A stretch of 64,000 nucleotides of DNA from Lachnospiraceae bacterium (GCA_029338735.1 JAQYAY010000020.1:41400-105399), one strand, 5' to 3'. Counted from the stretch's first letter, positions 1 through 7,670 are shown. Notes: a model not told the origin generated them from the letters alone. Program-made: numbers and translations.

Positions 1-146
1 GCATGAAGCCACAGGTGGCTATACCAATCCACTATGGTACGATTGTCGGCAGGCCTTCGGACGCAGAAAAATTCGCGGCGAAGGTAGATGAAGGCATAAG
101 AGTAGTAACGAAGCTCTCATTTAAAATGGGGTCAGAGGGAAAATAA
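1..146 (+). CDS. MBL-fold metal-dependent hydrolase, C-terminal end (partial)
   Basis: The reading frame is open from the window edge to TAA at 144-146. It encodes about 47 residues including PQVAIPIHYGT and a terminal segment with VDEGIRVV. A late histidine in an IPxHYG setting followed by a short acidic helix is typical of the C-terminus of UlaG/UPF0173-like metallo-beta-lactamase-fold hydrolases. That family binds two metals through HxHxDH motifs, which lie outside this window. The TAA shares one base with the ATG of the next gene, so the two are probably co-transcribed and translationally coupled. The substrate cannot be told from this fragment. Confidence 0.65.
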   Translation, partial: MKPQVAIPIHYGTIVGRPSDAEKFAAKVDEGIRVVTKLSFKMGSEGK

Positions 147-907
147 TGATATGGTTTACGAGTGATCTGCATCTGGGGCATGAATCAGTGATAAAGATGC
201 AGGACAGGCCGTTTGCTGATGTCAGGGAGATGAACAATGCCCTGATCCATAATATAAATGAATGTGTCAGCGGAAACGATACGCTCTATATCCTTGGAGA
301 TATAAGCCATCACATATCTGCTTATGAGACAAATGCTCTGATAAAAAGAATCCACGGCAGGAAGCATCTCCTGCTTGGCAATCATGATGTGACCGGCGAG
401 CCTGAGTACTGTCAGTATGATGAGTCTCTGTTTGAGTCAGTCGGGTACTATAAGAAGATAAATGCCTATAATCTGAATATTATCATGATGCATTTTCCTA
501 TGCTCTCATGGCCAAAGGCAACCGCCGGTTCAGTGATGCTGCATGGTCATATACATTCGGGTCCAGCGTATAATGAAGCGGATATGAAGGCCGGCATCAG
601 ACGATTTGATGTAGGAGTTGATGCGAATAATTATTATCCTGTCAGCATCATGCAGGTGAAGCAGTGGGCAGAGAAAACTCCTGTAAGCATCACATCAAGA
701 GAAAACCTGTACATACCGGGTGTCTGGACTGCAGTACCTGTGACACTTGGAAAATTTGCTGCTGAGCACCCTGACAGGAAACTTGTGGTATATGATTCGC
801 AGAATGAGAATGAAGAAGTGAAGGGGTTCCATCAGGATGTATTTTTACAGAGAAAAGTCATAGATGCACATTCGATTGGTGATGGAGTCTGGAGTGTAAC
901 GGTATGA
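146..907 (+). CDS. Calcineurin-like metallophosphoesterase
   Basis: The 253-residue protein has the ordered metal-binding motifs of the calcineurin-like phosphoesterase fold: SDLHLGH (D7, H9), GD (52), GNHD (78-81), MMHFP (H116) and GHIHSG (H135, H137). These ligate a dinuclear metal centre that hydrolyses phosphoesters. The catalytic domain ends near residue 172. About 80 more residues follow, with no motif I recognise. There is no signal peptide, so it is probably cytosolic. The start overlaps the preceding stop. Short phosphoesterases of this type act on varied substrates (nucleotides, RNA ends, phosphodiesters); the sequence does not choose among them. Confidence 0.85.
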   Translation: MIWFTSDLHLGHESVIKMQDRPFADVREMNNALIHNINECVSGNDTLYILGDISHHISAYETNALIKRIHGRKHLLLGNHDVTGEPEYCQYDESLFESVGYYKKINAYNLNIIMMHFPMLSWPKATAGSVMLHGHIHSGPAYNEADMKAGIRRFDVGVDANNYYPVSIMQVKQWAEKTPVSITSRENLYIPGVWTAVPVTLGKFAAEHPDRKLVVYDSQNENEEVKGFHQDVFLQRKVIDAHSIGDGVWSVTV

Positions 908-926
908 ACAGAAGAGGATGAATCCG

Positions 927-1252
927 ATGAAGATTGACAGTTATCAGGAAATGCTTGATGTCATCAGAGAAATTAGTGGCTTCGCTCACCGCTTATCGCT
1001 GCGTGGTATCGTGATGGATATCAGAAGAATGTGAGGATTTGTGCCTGGTCGCTTCACTGGAGCTTTCCTGTACCCGATACAGATGCCATCTGCGATGAGG
1101 ATCTGTGCATCAGGATAGGTCTGAAGGTGAAGACGTTTGAACTGCTGGCTTCGGCAGGGATCATCACGATTGCAGATTTTAAGAATGTGGTATCAGAATT
1201 TGCTTACATTTTCATAATCTATAAAATATGTGTCCATGCTGCGGCTCCAGTC
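927..1252 (+). pseudogene. Frame-broken ORF remnant with an alpha-CTD-like helix-hairpin segment
   Basis: A 35-codon ORF starts at ATG 927 behind a good GAGGATG ribosome site and stops at 1032-1034. From about 976 a second frame reads coherently: SPLIAAWYRDGYQKNVRI, then GLKVKTFELLASAGIITI. The two parts look like one protein split by a frameshift near 970. The second part resembles the helix-hairpin-helix of RNA polymerase alpha C-terminal domains (LSVRTxNxLKxAGIxTxxDL). The downstream frame runs on into the convergent gene, so the true end is unclear. It could be a decayed small accessory gene or two unrelated short ORFs. There is nothing else in this gap of more than 300 bases. Confidence 0.4.
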
Positions 1253-1843
1253 TTAACCGGCATTGTATCTGCGGATGAATGCTTCACTTTCTTTCAACAT
1301 ATCACGATATTCGTTGATCATGTTGTAGAAGGTCGCTTTCTTTAGACCGCTCTTTTTTAGAAATTCACCAGATGAAATTTCTTTATCAGACCACTGCCTG
1401 TAAAGCTCTTCCCATCCATCGGGAAATTCTGCCCGTGGTCTTCCAGCAGCTGACTTCCTGTGTGAGGCAGACCCTGAGGTGGAAGTAGATCCGGCAATGC
1501 TCTGAGCTATTGTCTGAAGCACTGCCATATTGGTCCTTTCATCGCGGCCATAGATGTATGTAGTATAATGATCACATATAGCCAGATATATCCCGTGCTG
1601 TATGAAGATATTCAGCTGCCCGGTTATCTCTGCACTGTTTGCACCCAGTGATGACAGTGAGCTGACGATGAAGCCGTCTCCTGAACTGTATTTTTCATAA
1701 ACTGCCTGATCGAGCAGATGAAAGCTGCGGCTGTTTTCTACTATTATATAGACCGGTTCATCGGTTGCTCTGACAGAATCAACAACTTTGCCAAGTGTTT
1801 CTGTGTCATCATCTGTCAGCTTTTTATATACAAATATGCTCAT
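1253..1843 (-). CDS. Small serine-recombinase-like protein, catalytically degenerate, with C-terminal HTH
   Basis: The 196-residue protein follows the resolvase/invertase layout. An alpha/beta N-domain carries a segment at residues 55-91 (GDGFIVSSLSSLGANS, then a helix and HGIYLAI) that matches the GDxLVVxxLDRLGRS ... GIxF core of serine recombinases. A linker and a C-terminal DNA-binding domain follow (GRPRAEFPDGWEELYRQW at 134-151, LKKATFYNMINEY at 167-179). The nucleophile region (YARVST) is replaced by VYKKLTDD, and the conserved LDRLGR arginines by SSLSSLGAN. It should therefore bind DNA without recombining it. Its ATG lies inside the TGA of the upstream ATPase gene (ATGA) with AGGAG six bases before it, so translation is coupled. 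A regulatory or targeting role is inferred. Confidence 0.72.
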   Translation of the reverse strand: MSIFVYKKLTDDDTETLGKVVDSVRATDEPVYIIVENSRSFHLLDQAVYEKYSSGDGFIVSSLSSLGANSAEITGQLNIFIQHGIYLAICDHYTTYIYGRDERTNMAVLQTIAQSIAGSTSTSGSASHRKSAAGRPRAEFPDGWEELYRQWSDKEISSGEFLKKSGLKKATFYNMINEYRDMLKESEAFIRRYNAG

Positions 1844-3954
1844 CTTTTTCTCCTGAAAAAAGACAATAGACCTTTTCCAAAGTCATATCCTTGGCCTTTT
1901 AAGGCATTTCTGTCAAGTACAAGTTCTGTTCCATCACGTCCCTGTGAATAGTGCTTAAGGATTTCTGCAGGGAGCATTGACTTAAGCGATTTAGCCTGCT
2001 TTCTGGCATCATTTCCGAGCGTTATACGGACTGTATCTTTTGTCACAGTAAAAATTTTGCTGTTGTTCTGATAAAGCGTTTCGATTTCCTTAAGAGCTTT
2101 ATCATAGGTTCCTTTAGCGTGAGTGGAATAATCTTCATTCCATTTCAGCTGTCTTACATAGTCTGGACACTGGAGACCTGCATCATTTATGATCTTTATA
2201 ATACAGTCTGATGAGACCTGCATTAGATCAGGATACCAGTCATCAGGTACATCTTCATTATGATACATCAGTCTGTCGATAAAGTCATCCTCTACAGTAT
2301 GCATCATAAGTTCCAGGTATCTGCGGTAAAAGGCATTGCCTAAGTTTCTTCTTTCGGCCATTCCTACGCTGTCCCACATACTCTGATCAGCAGTGCTTGG
2401 TACCACTCCATCAGGACGAAGGAATATCATCCTTTTACGTAGTTTTTCATCAGGACTGATGACATCATTGCTTGCGAAAATGATCATAGGAACTGTATTG
2501 TTCTGCACGACTTCACATATTCTGTCAGAGTTTTTAATAACAGAGCTCAGGCTTGTGAGATATCGATTGTCTATCTCGTCGACAAATACAGGGATCCCTT
2601 TACAGGATTGCTGTGCATTTATGATCTCAGCCTTTCTGAAATCAACACTTGAAAAAGCAGGAAGGTTATTAATCCCAGTCATCATCTTGAGTATTGTTTT
2701 GATCATGAAGGTCTTTCCGCTATTTCCGCTTTCAGATGATATCAGAAGGAATAAAGGCAGGCTCGAGGTGCTTTTCTCTGCCATATATGATGCACATCTG
2801 ACCGGTGCGTTGAACGGCGAGACAAACATTGCATTGAGTAGCATGAAATATGTGTATTGGAGATCTGGGACGGAATCAGTAACAAATTCGTTGAACCTGT
2901 CAAAGACTTCAAATATATGCTCTATATTCTGCCTTACCTCTTCATCTGTCGGGGAAGTATCAAGAACTTTTCCGTTCAGCAGAGCCTGGTAACCTTCCTG
3001 ACTGAATGTGAGCTGTGGATAGCTCTCTGAAGTTTCTAATATGGTGGATTTCTTTATCTTTTCCTGACGCAGGTTTTTTTCGATGACCTTCAGGATACCG
3101 GGCTTGTATATGATATTTCCGTTCTTACGACTGATATCTTTTCCGGATCCTTTTAGCAGTCTTGCATATCTCTGGGCCTGCTCACTCTGTTCTATTACAA
3201 AACGTTTTACCTGAATCTGGTCGTCTGTGCTAGTATCTTTCAGGATGATGGCCTTATCAGGCTCTTTGCTGATGTTTGAAAGAATTACATTATCCTTTAT
3301 AGGATCTGAGGTCTCATTTGACATAACTGATTCATATGGAAGTGGCTCGGCAAGATCCCATGCAGAGTCAAAGCGTGATAGCCAGAATTCATATCCACCG
3401 GCTGTTTCATCATAGGTGTAAAATTCTATTTGCGTCGGATTTACTAATGCGCTTTTGGAAAGATTTGCTGACGTTATTATGACGCGGCTTCTTCCGTCAT
3501 CAGCCTTCAGTATGTATATTTTTCTGTGATCTAAGATCGTGGAGGATGTCCTTACAGATAGTAAACCTTTTTCCATCATATCAAGCAGATAACTGCATCC
3601 TGAAATACTCTTTTTTCCTGCATCAGATGCTGCCATAGCATCCACCAGCTCGTTTGTATTTTTATAGTCTTTATCCACCAGGAAAGTTGCACCGAGAATG
3701 ACTTTGGCTTCTTTATAACCGAGCTTCATGATCCATTCAAGTGTATTTGTGTTGTATGAAAAAGTGATGGCACATATGCTGTCATAACCGGAGAAAAGCT
3801 CTTTTGGCAGGAACTGAGTGTTTTCCTTGTATTCTACTCGTACACATTCCAGTTTGCCGGCATTCTCTGCTGCAGAAGAGAACATACTCATCTGGCCGTT
3901 CTTGTCTTCTGAATATGAAAATGAATCCTTTGCGTCTATGATATTATCGCTCAT
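1840..3954 (-). CDS. Phospholipase-D-like nuclease fused to AAA+/SF3-like ATPase
   Basis: The 704-residue protein has two recognisable parts. Residues 55-200 look like a PLD-superfamily domain: HRKIYIL (H143, K145), then IITSANLS (S162, N164), then E177 in IEFYTYD. This is the single HKD-type half-site of Nuc/BfiI-like nucleases, which dimerise to form the active site. Residues 365-560 are a P-loop ATPase: Walker A SGNSGKT (409-415), Walker B PVFVDEID (455-462), a sensor-1-like FASND (493-497) and an arginine pair in LRKRMIFLRPD. About 165 residues separate them, and a basic tail (SFFRRKR) ends the protein. A weak GTGAGG site precedes ATG 3954. Nuclease plus motor ATPase suggests nucleic-acid attack or processing, possibly defence; this is inference. 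I do not recognise a named family. Confidence 0.8.
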   Translation of the reverse strand: MSDNIIDAKDSFSYSEDKNGQMSMFSSAAENAGKLECVRVEYKENTQFLPKELFSGYDSICAITFSYNTNTLEWIMKLGYKEAKVILGATFLVDKDYKNTNELVDAMAASDAGKKSISGCSYLLDMMEKGLLSVRTSSTILDHRKIYILKADDGRSRVIITSANLSKSALVNPTQIEFYTYDETAGGYEFWLSRFDSAWDLAEPLPYESVMSNETSDPIKDNVILSNISKEPDKAIILKDTSTDDQIQVKRFVIEQSEQAQRYARLLKGSGKDISRKNGNIIYKPGILKVIEKNLRQEKIKKSTILETSESYPQLTFSQEGYQALLNGKVLDTSPTDEEVRQNIEHIFEVFDRFNEFVTDSVPDLQYTYFMLLNAMFVSPFNAPVRCASYMAEKSTSSLPLFLLISSESGNSGKTFMIKTILKMMTGINNLPAFSSVDFRKAEIINAQQSCKGIPVFVDEIDNRYLTSLSSVIKNSDRICEVVQNNTVPMIIFASNDVISPDEKLRKRMIFLRPDGVVPSTADQSMWDSVGMAERRNLGNAFYRRYLELMMHTVEDDFIDRLMYHNEDVPDDWYPDLMQVSSDCIIKIINDAGLQCPDYVRQLKWNEDYSTHAKGTYDKALKEIETLYQNNSKIFTVTKDTVRITLGNDARKQAKSLKSMLPAEILKHYSQGRDGTELVLDRNALKGQGYDFGKGLLSFFRRKR

Positions 3955-3976
3955 TTTGTAACCTCACTATATAAAA

Positions 3977-4004
3977 GTCTATAATATATCTTTGATTTAT
4001 AGAC
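3977..4004. promoter_or_regulatory. 28-bp palindromic site 1, res/operator-like
   Basis: GTCTATAA at 3977-3984 is mirrored by TTATAGAC at 3997-4004 across 12 bases, giving perfect 8-bp arms in a 28-bp site. It lies 23 bp upstream of the PLD-ATPase start codon. The size and symmetry match a subsite bound by a resolvase dimer, and the operon encodes a resolvase-like protein. Autoregulation is the simplest reading. Confidence 0.6.
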
Positions 4005-4028
4005 ATAATAGCACTACAAAGCGGGCTT

Positions 4029-4056
4029 GTCTATATATATACATATATTTATAGAC
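4029..4056. promoter_or_regulatory. 28-bp palindromic site 2, res/operator-like
   Basis: GTCTATAT at 4029-4036 faces TTATAGAC at 4049-4056, again with 12 bases between. Here 12 of 14 positions per half-site are symmetric. The distance to site 1 is 52 bp start to start, close to five helical turns, so both dimers would lie on the same DNA face. It ends 4 bp before the -35 box of the divergent GH5 promoter, so it could affect both directions. Confidence 0.6.
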
Positions 4057-4060
4057 ATTA

Positions 4061-4089
4061 TTGACAAAAGAGTCAGTATCATATATAAC
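4061..4089 (+). promoter_or_regulatory. Sigma-A-type promoter of the GH5 gene
   Basis: TTGACA at 4061-4066 and TATAAC at 4084-4089 are separated by 17 bases. The GH5 ATG follows at 4156 behind AGGAGGT. The promoter begins just downstream of palindromic site 2. Confidence 0.7.
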
Positions 4090-4155
4090 CTTATTTATCT
4101 GTTTTGCTTTTGAGCTTTCTGTCGATGAGACGAATGAATTCAGGAGGTACTGGTT

Positions 4156-5202
4156 ATGAGAAAATTTGAAGGATACATGCACGGTGTGGACCTCGGCGGC
4201 TGGCTGTCGCAGAAGGATTCCGATACGAAGGAGTACATGGATACTTTTATCACAGAGGATGATTTCAGGCGGATAGCAGATATGGGGCTTGACCATGTGA
4301 GGATTCCGGTTGACTACACTACAATTGAGGACGAGGAAGATGCTAGGCCGATCGAGAACGGTTATAAGCATCTGGATGACGCAGTTTCCTGGTGCAGGAA
4401 GTACGGACTTCATATGATAGTCGACCTGCACAATACCCATGGATATACCTTTGATCCTTTGGTAAAGGACATGGACCGCTCCTACTTTTTCCATAATGAA
4501 AAGGAGCAGGAGAGGTTCTATGTGCTGTGGCAGAGGATTGTAAAGCGATACGCGAAGGATACAGACATTGTGGCATTTGAACTGCTGAATGAGGTGGTTC
4601 TGCCGGAGATTGCTGAGGACTGGAACAATATCGCTGATGAGGCGGTAAAAAGGATGCGTGAGATTGTTCCCGATGCATGGATCATCATAGGTGGCGTGAA
4701 TTACAACAATGTGACTGATGTTCCGAAGCTTCATAAGCCGGCTGATGAGCATATCGTATTCAATTTCCATTGTTACGAGCCGCTTATTTTTACACATCAG
4801 AATGCGTACTGGGTTGAAAAGATGCCGCGCAATCTTCATGTGACATATCCGGATACCATTGCCAGTTACAGGAAGATAGGTGAAGATAATAATATCCCTA
4901 TCGAAGCGCTTGGAGCCATGGGCGTATCAGCGGATGACCTTAAGGGAAAGCAGATTTTTGAAAGGCTTTTCGAATCGGCTATTGAGACGGCTGAGAAGTA
5001 CAATGTGCCTCTGTACTGTGGTGAATACGGTGTCATTGACAATGCGCCAAAACCGGACACTCTCAGGTGGATCCAGGACATCACGTCAGTATTCGATGAG
5101 CATGGAATCGGGCGTGCATTATGGAACTACAAGGCAAAGGATTATGGTCTCGTTGACAGCGCATATGACGATATCAGGGATGAAATGGTAAAAGTCATGT
5201 AA
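4156..5202 (+). CDS. Glycoside hydrolase family 5 (endoglucanase-like), no signal peptide
   Basis: The 348-residue protein is a single (beta/alpha)8 GH5-type domain. HGVDLGGWL lies near the N-terminus, DHVRIPVDY at 46-54, and VDLHN at 89-93. The acid/base is FELLNE (N145, E146), an aromatic FNFHCYE strand is at 202-208, and the nucleophile is YCGEYG (E290). The retaining pair of glutamates is intact. There is no signal peptide, anchor or carbohydrate-binding module, so it probably cleaves imported beta-linked oligosaccharides inside the cell. AGGAGGT precedes the ATG. Its last 8 bases overlap the convergent cbiO end. The exact substrate (cellodextrin, mannan or mixed-link glucan) cannot be read from the sequence. 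Confidence 0.85.
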   Translation: MRKFEGYMHGVDLGGWLSQKDSDTKEYMDTFITEDDFRRIADMGLDHVRIPVDYTTIEDEEDARPIENGYKHLDDAVSWCRKYGLHMIVDLHNTHGYTFDPLVKDMDRSYFFHNEKEQERFYVLWQRIVKRYAKDTDIVAFELLNEVVLPEIAEDWNNIADEAVKRMREIVPDAWIIIGGVNYNNVTDVPKLHKPADEHIVFNFHCYEPLIFTHQNAYWVEKMPRNLHVTYPDTIASYRKIGEDNNIPIEALGAMGVSADDLKGKQIFERLFESAIETAEKYNVPLYCGEYGVIDNAPKPDTLRWIQDITSVFDEHGIGRALWNYKAKDYGLVDSAYDDIRDEMVKVM

Positions 5203-5866
5203 GTGAAATGTGATGATCCTTATCCAGCCTGATCGTCTCATCTGAGATCTCTTCCACGAACTGACTGTTGTGGGAAGCGACAATGATGAGACGGTCAGGG
5301 CTTTTTAGATTGTGGATACATTCAAGAACGAATTTTTCACCGTCTTCATCAAGACCATTCAGGGGCTCATCGAGTATCAGGACATCTGGCTCCATCGCGA
5401 GAACAGCGGCAAGTGCGCATCTCTTTTTCTCTCCGCCACTCAGGTTGAACGGAGCACGGTGGCGCATGTCGGATAGAGAAAGTGCTTCAAGAAAATGCTC
5501 TGTTCTCTTATGGACTTCATCCTCCGGCAACTCCAGCTGGTAGAGTCCGAACGCGATTTCATCCTCAACACTCCTGGTGAAAAGCTGTGTCTCGGAATTC
5601 TGAAACAGATATCCAATGCGGCTGTGAAAAGCAACGGCATTTTTCTTATTATGCAGATATTTCTCAGTAATCTCAGTTCCATCAAAAATGTACTTACCCT
5701 TTGTTGGAAAGGAGAGTCCATTAAGAATCCTGAAAAGAGTAGACTTCCCACTGCCATTCGGGCCGGTGAGACAGTAGCATTCCCCGGCTGTAAGTTTTAG
5801 ATTTATATTATCGAGAGCCAGTGTGCCATCGTTGTATTTATATGTTACGTTACTTAATTCAATCAT
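5195..5866 (-). CDS. cbiO: ECF-type cobalt/nickel ABC transporter ATPase
   Basis: The 223-residue ABC ATPase has Walker A GPNGSGKS (35-42), Q-loop Q89, signature LSGGEKKR (142-149), Walker B VLILDEP (162-168) and a late switch histidine in ASHNSQF. The LSGGEKKR signature with FQN(S)xxQLF after the Q-loop is characteristic of energy-coupling-factor ATPases (CbiO/EcfA). It is the last gene of cbiM-cbiQ-cbiO. It would power metal uptake through CbiQ. At 223 residues it lacks the C-terminal extension seen in many EcfA proteins, as is common for CbiO. With nickel-pincer genes nearby, nickel is the more likely ion. Confidence 0.88.
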   Translation of the reverse strand: MIELSNVTYKYNDGTLALDNINLKLTAGECYCLTGPNGSGKSTLFRILNGLSFPTKGKYIFDGTEITEKYLHNKKNAVAFHSRIGYLFQNSETQLFTRSVEDEIAFGLYQLELPEDEVHKRTEHFLEALSLSDMRHRAPFNLSGGEKKRCALAAVLAMEPDVLILDEPLNGLDEDGEKFVLECIHNLKSPDRLIIVASHNSQFVEEISDETIRLDKDHHISLT

Positions 5867-5895
5867 TTTAAATTATCAGACAGGAGAACCGTCCC

Positions 5896-5938
5896 CCTGT
5901 CCCCCTTGGATGAAAAATGGGACAGGTCCTTTTTCATC
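5896..5938. repeat. REP-like intergenic hairpin between cbiO and cbiQ
   Basis: CCTGTCCC (5896-5903) is repeated inverted as GGGACAGG (5919-5926). GATGAAAAA (5909-5917) pairs with TTTTTCATC (5930-5938). The C-rich stretch with GAACCGTCCCC just upstream resembles palindromes that I recall scattered through Clostridia genomes. No T-run follows, so it is not a simple terminator. It may act as an mRNA stability element within the operon. Confidence 0.5.
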
Positions 5939-5952
5939 TTTTTCAAAAACCC

Positions 5953-6678
5953 TCATGTTATTATGAAGAAAACAATCATTAACGGGATGATACATGCATA
6001 CAGTATATCATAAACCGATAGCTTATGCCTTGTAAAATTCCTGTATGTACCGTTGAAGCATCTGCACTCCATAGCTTCCGTTGTCTCCTCTGACATTCGG
6101 GACGATTTGAGAAATACAGTTCCAAGTATTCCGCCTGCTGCCTGCATGCGTGATTTGTCCTGGCGATGAACAGATACAGCACGGAGAATATATGCCTCGT
6201 GGATCGTCTGACATAAGCGTGAGAGAATAGTCAGGAATCTGACAGTCATATCAAGTGTCATAGTGAAAACATCAGGTAGATGCAGCTGTGAAAATGAACC
6301 GGTGATCTCCTTCCAGCTCAGGTCTTCATTCATGATAGCAAGTATAAGAATCGAGACCAGAACCTTCATCGTGACTGTAAGCATGGTCCGCGGATTGCCT
6401 AGAAATACTGCCGGGAGCATGATGATCATTGTAAAAATGACCGGCAGCGGAAGTCGTTTCAGGACACGTGTCATGGAATGAGTCGGAAGAAAAGCCAGGT
6501 GCACCAGTTCGACAGCCAGTACGGTTATCACAAATATGGCATTCGAAGAGCAGGCACACAGAATGATAGCAAGAATTGAAACGAGCATACGAAGAACAGG
6601 AAGGACTTTTGAATCCTTCCTGTATCTGGTGTCATTATCTATTATTCCTGAAATAAGTCGTAAAATCCTGTCAGTCAT
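5953..6678 (-). CDS. cbiQ: ECF transporter transmembrane component
   Basis: The 241-residue membrane protein has several hydrophobic segments in its first 120 residues (VSILAIILC, VFLGNP neighbourhood). A cytosolic segment follows with the CbiQ/EcfT coupling motifs: LTILSRLCQTIHEAYILRAV and MEEA-type MECRCFNG, the short Ala-Arg-Gly-like coupling helices that contact the ATPase. A last membrane helix closes the protein. It sits between cbiM (4-bp overlap) and cbiO and forms the scaffold of the metal importer. A REP-like hairpin separates it from cbiO. The specificity for nickel or cobalt is set by CbiM rather than by this subunit. Confidence 0.85.
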   Translation of the reverse strand: MTDRILRLISGIIDNDTRYRKDSKVLPVLRMLVSILAIILCACSSNAIFVITVLAVELVHLAFLPTHSMTRVLKRLPLPVIFTMIIMLPAVFLGNPRTMLTVTMKVLVSILILAIMNEDLSWKEITGSFSQLHLPDVFTMTLDMTVRFLTILSRLCQTIHEAYILRAVSVHRQDKSRMQAAGGILGTVFLKSSRMSEETTEAMECRCFNGTYRNFTRHKLSVYDILYACIIPLMIVFFIIT

Positions 6679-7670
6679 ACAGTCTCTGTCTCTTCACGTC
6701 TGCCGAGTACAGCGCCTATCAGCCTGAAAACTATGATAAGTACTGCGACACCGATTACTGCGCTTAGTATATATGCTGTCCAGTCAGGCAGTCCTTTGAG
6801 TGAATAATCCGGAAGCAGTGATTGCAATGAGAATCCATCTGCCATTCCCCTAGGTGTGTATCCGGCTCCTGTTGCAGCAATCTCGTCAGTTCCCCATTCA
6901 CCCCAGGCTGTTCCCTCGGCGATAAGTCCGAGAGGGGTAGCAACGATCAGGGCACCTAGAAGAACTTTAAGAGAAAGGGAGACACCCGCCTCTTCTTTCT
7001 TTTCTGAGAAAAATCCCGGCGCAGCCTTCATCATGAAAGCAAGGATTGCAACCGTAAATACGACCTCAGCCAGTCCGAAGATTGTCAGATGTCCTGCCAT
7101 CATTGCAGGTATTGAGACATTCAGACCGTAAGGGCAGTATAGCGCATTCCCGGCAGAATCCCTGAAGAGCATCGGCTGGATTCCGAATTCAACGGCGGCA
7201 CAGAAGGCAGCAGCATTGATTCCTATATATGAGCCAGCTCCGGCGGCGACAAGATCCCTTTTCTTATTCGTCCCGAAGTGAGGGGATATCACATGAGCCA
7301 CGGCATATCCTACGAACGGAAGCACAAAAGCCATGTTAAAGCAGTTGGCTCCAAAAGACAGGATTCCGCCATCACCGAATATGAGCGCCTGAAGTAGTAG
7401 TGCCACACTTACGGAAATACACGAAGCATAAGGCCCTAATAGGAGCGCTATCAGAGTTCCGCCAACAGCGTGTCCTGTCGTCCCTCCTGGGAGCGGGATA
7501 TTAAACATCATCCCAAGAAATGAGAACGCTGCTCCGACGCCCATCATAGCGACCTTCTTCGGAGGGAGCTCCTTCTTTATCTTATTTACTGAGATGATCC
7601 AGGCAGGCACAACGGCGGCCGTCATCACGGCACAGGTCTGGGGACTCAGATAATTATCCGGGATATGCAT
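6675..7670 (-). CDS. cbiM: Nickel/cobalt ECF substrate-binding component, CbiM with a PDGLE/CbiN-like C-terminus
   Basis: I start the gene at the second ATG (7670) rather than 7679, because the protein then begins MHIPDNYLSP. In NikM/CbiM the free N-terminus, His2 and His67 bind the metal, and from this start the histidine of TTGHAVGG is residue 67. Seven or so membrane helices follow. After about residue 230 a CbiN/PDGLE-like module begins with a helix (VLLGALIVATPLGLIAEG), continues with WGTDEI and FSLQSLLPDYS, and ends in a final helix, so CbiM and CbiN are fused. The stop overlaps cbiQ by 4 bp. The gene is divergent from an RcnR-type repressor, which probably controls it. Neither possible start has a strong ribosome site. 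Confidence 0.85.
   Translation of the reverse strand: MHIPDNYLSPQTCAVMTAAVVPAWIISVNKIKKELPPKKVAMMGVGAAFSFLGMMFNIPLPGGTTGHAVGGTLIALLLGPYASCISVSVALLLQALIFGDGGILSFGANCFNMAFVLPFVGYAVAHVISPHFGTNKKRDLVAAGAGSYIGINAAAFCAAVEFGIQPMLFRDSAGNALYCPYGLNVSIPAMMAGHLTIFGLAEVVFTVAILAFMMKAAPGFFSEKKEEAGVSLSLKVLLGALIVATPLGLIAEGTAWGEWGTDEIAATGAGYTPRGMADGFSLQSLLPDYSLKGLPDWTAYILSAVIGVAVLIIVFRLIGAVLGRREETETV

Noticed and set aside
2393..2992. 199-codon open frame on the plus strand inside the PLD-ATPase gene
   Set aside because: It is a shadow of the ATPase domain; the minus-strand protein carries the Walker motifs.
1253..3954. Assignment of the PLD-ATPase/resolvase-like pair to a named defence system
   Set aside because: The domain set does not match any system I can recall precisely, so no name is given.
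3997..4839. 280-codon open frame on the minus strand across the GH5 gene
   Set aside because: It is antisense to a clear glycosidase with both catalytic Glu, has no family motif and no ribosome site, and covers the palindromic control region.
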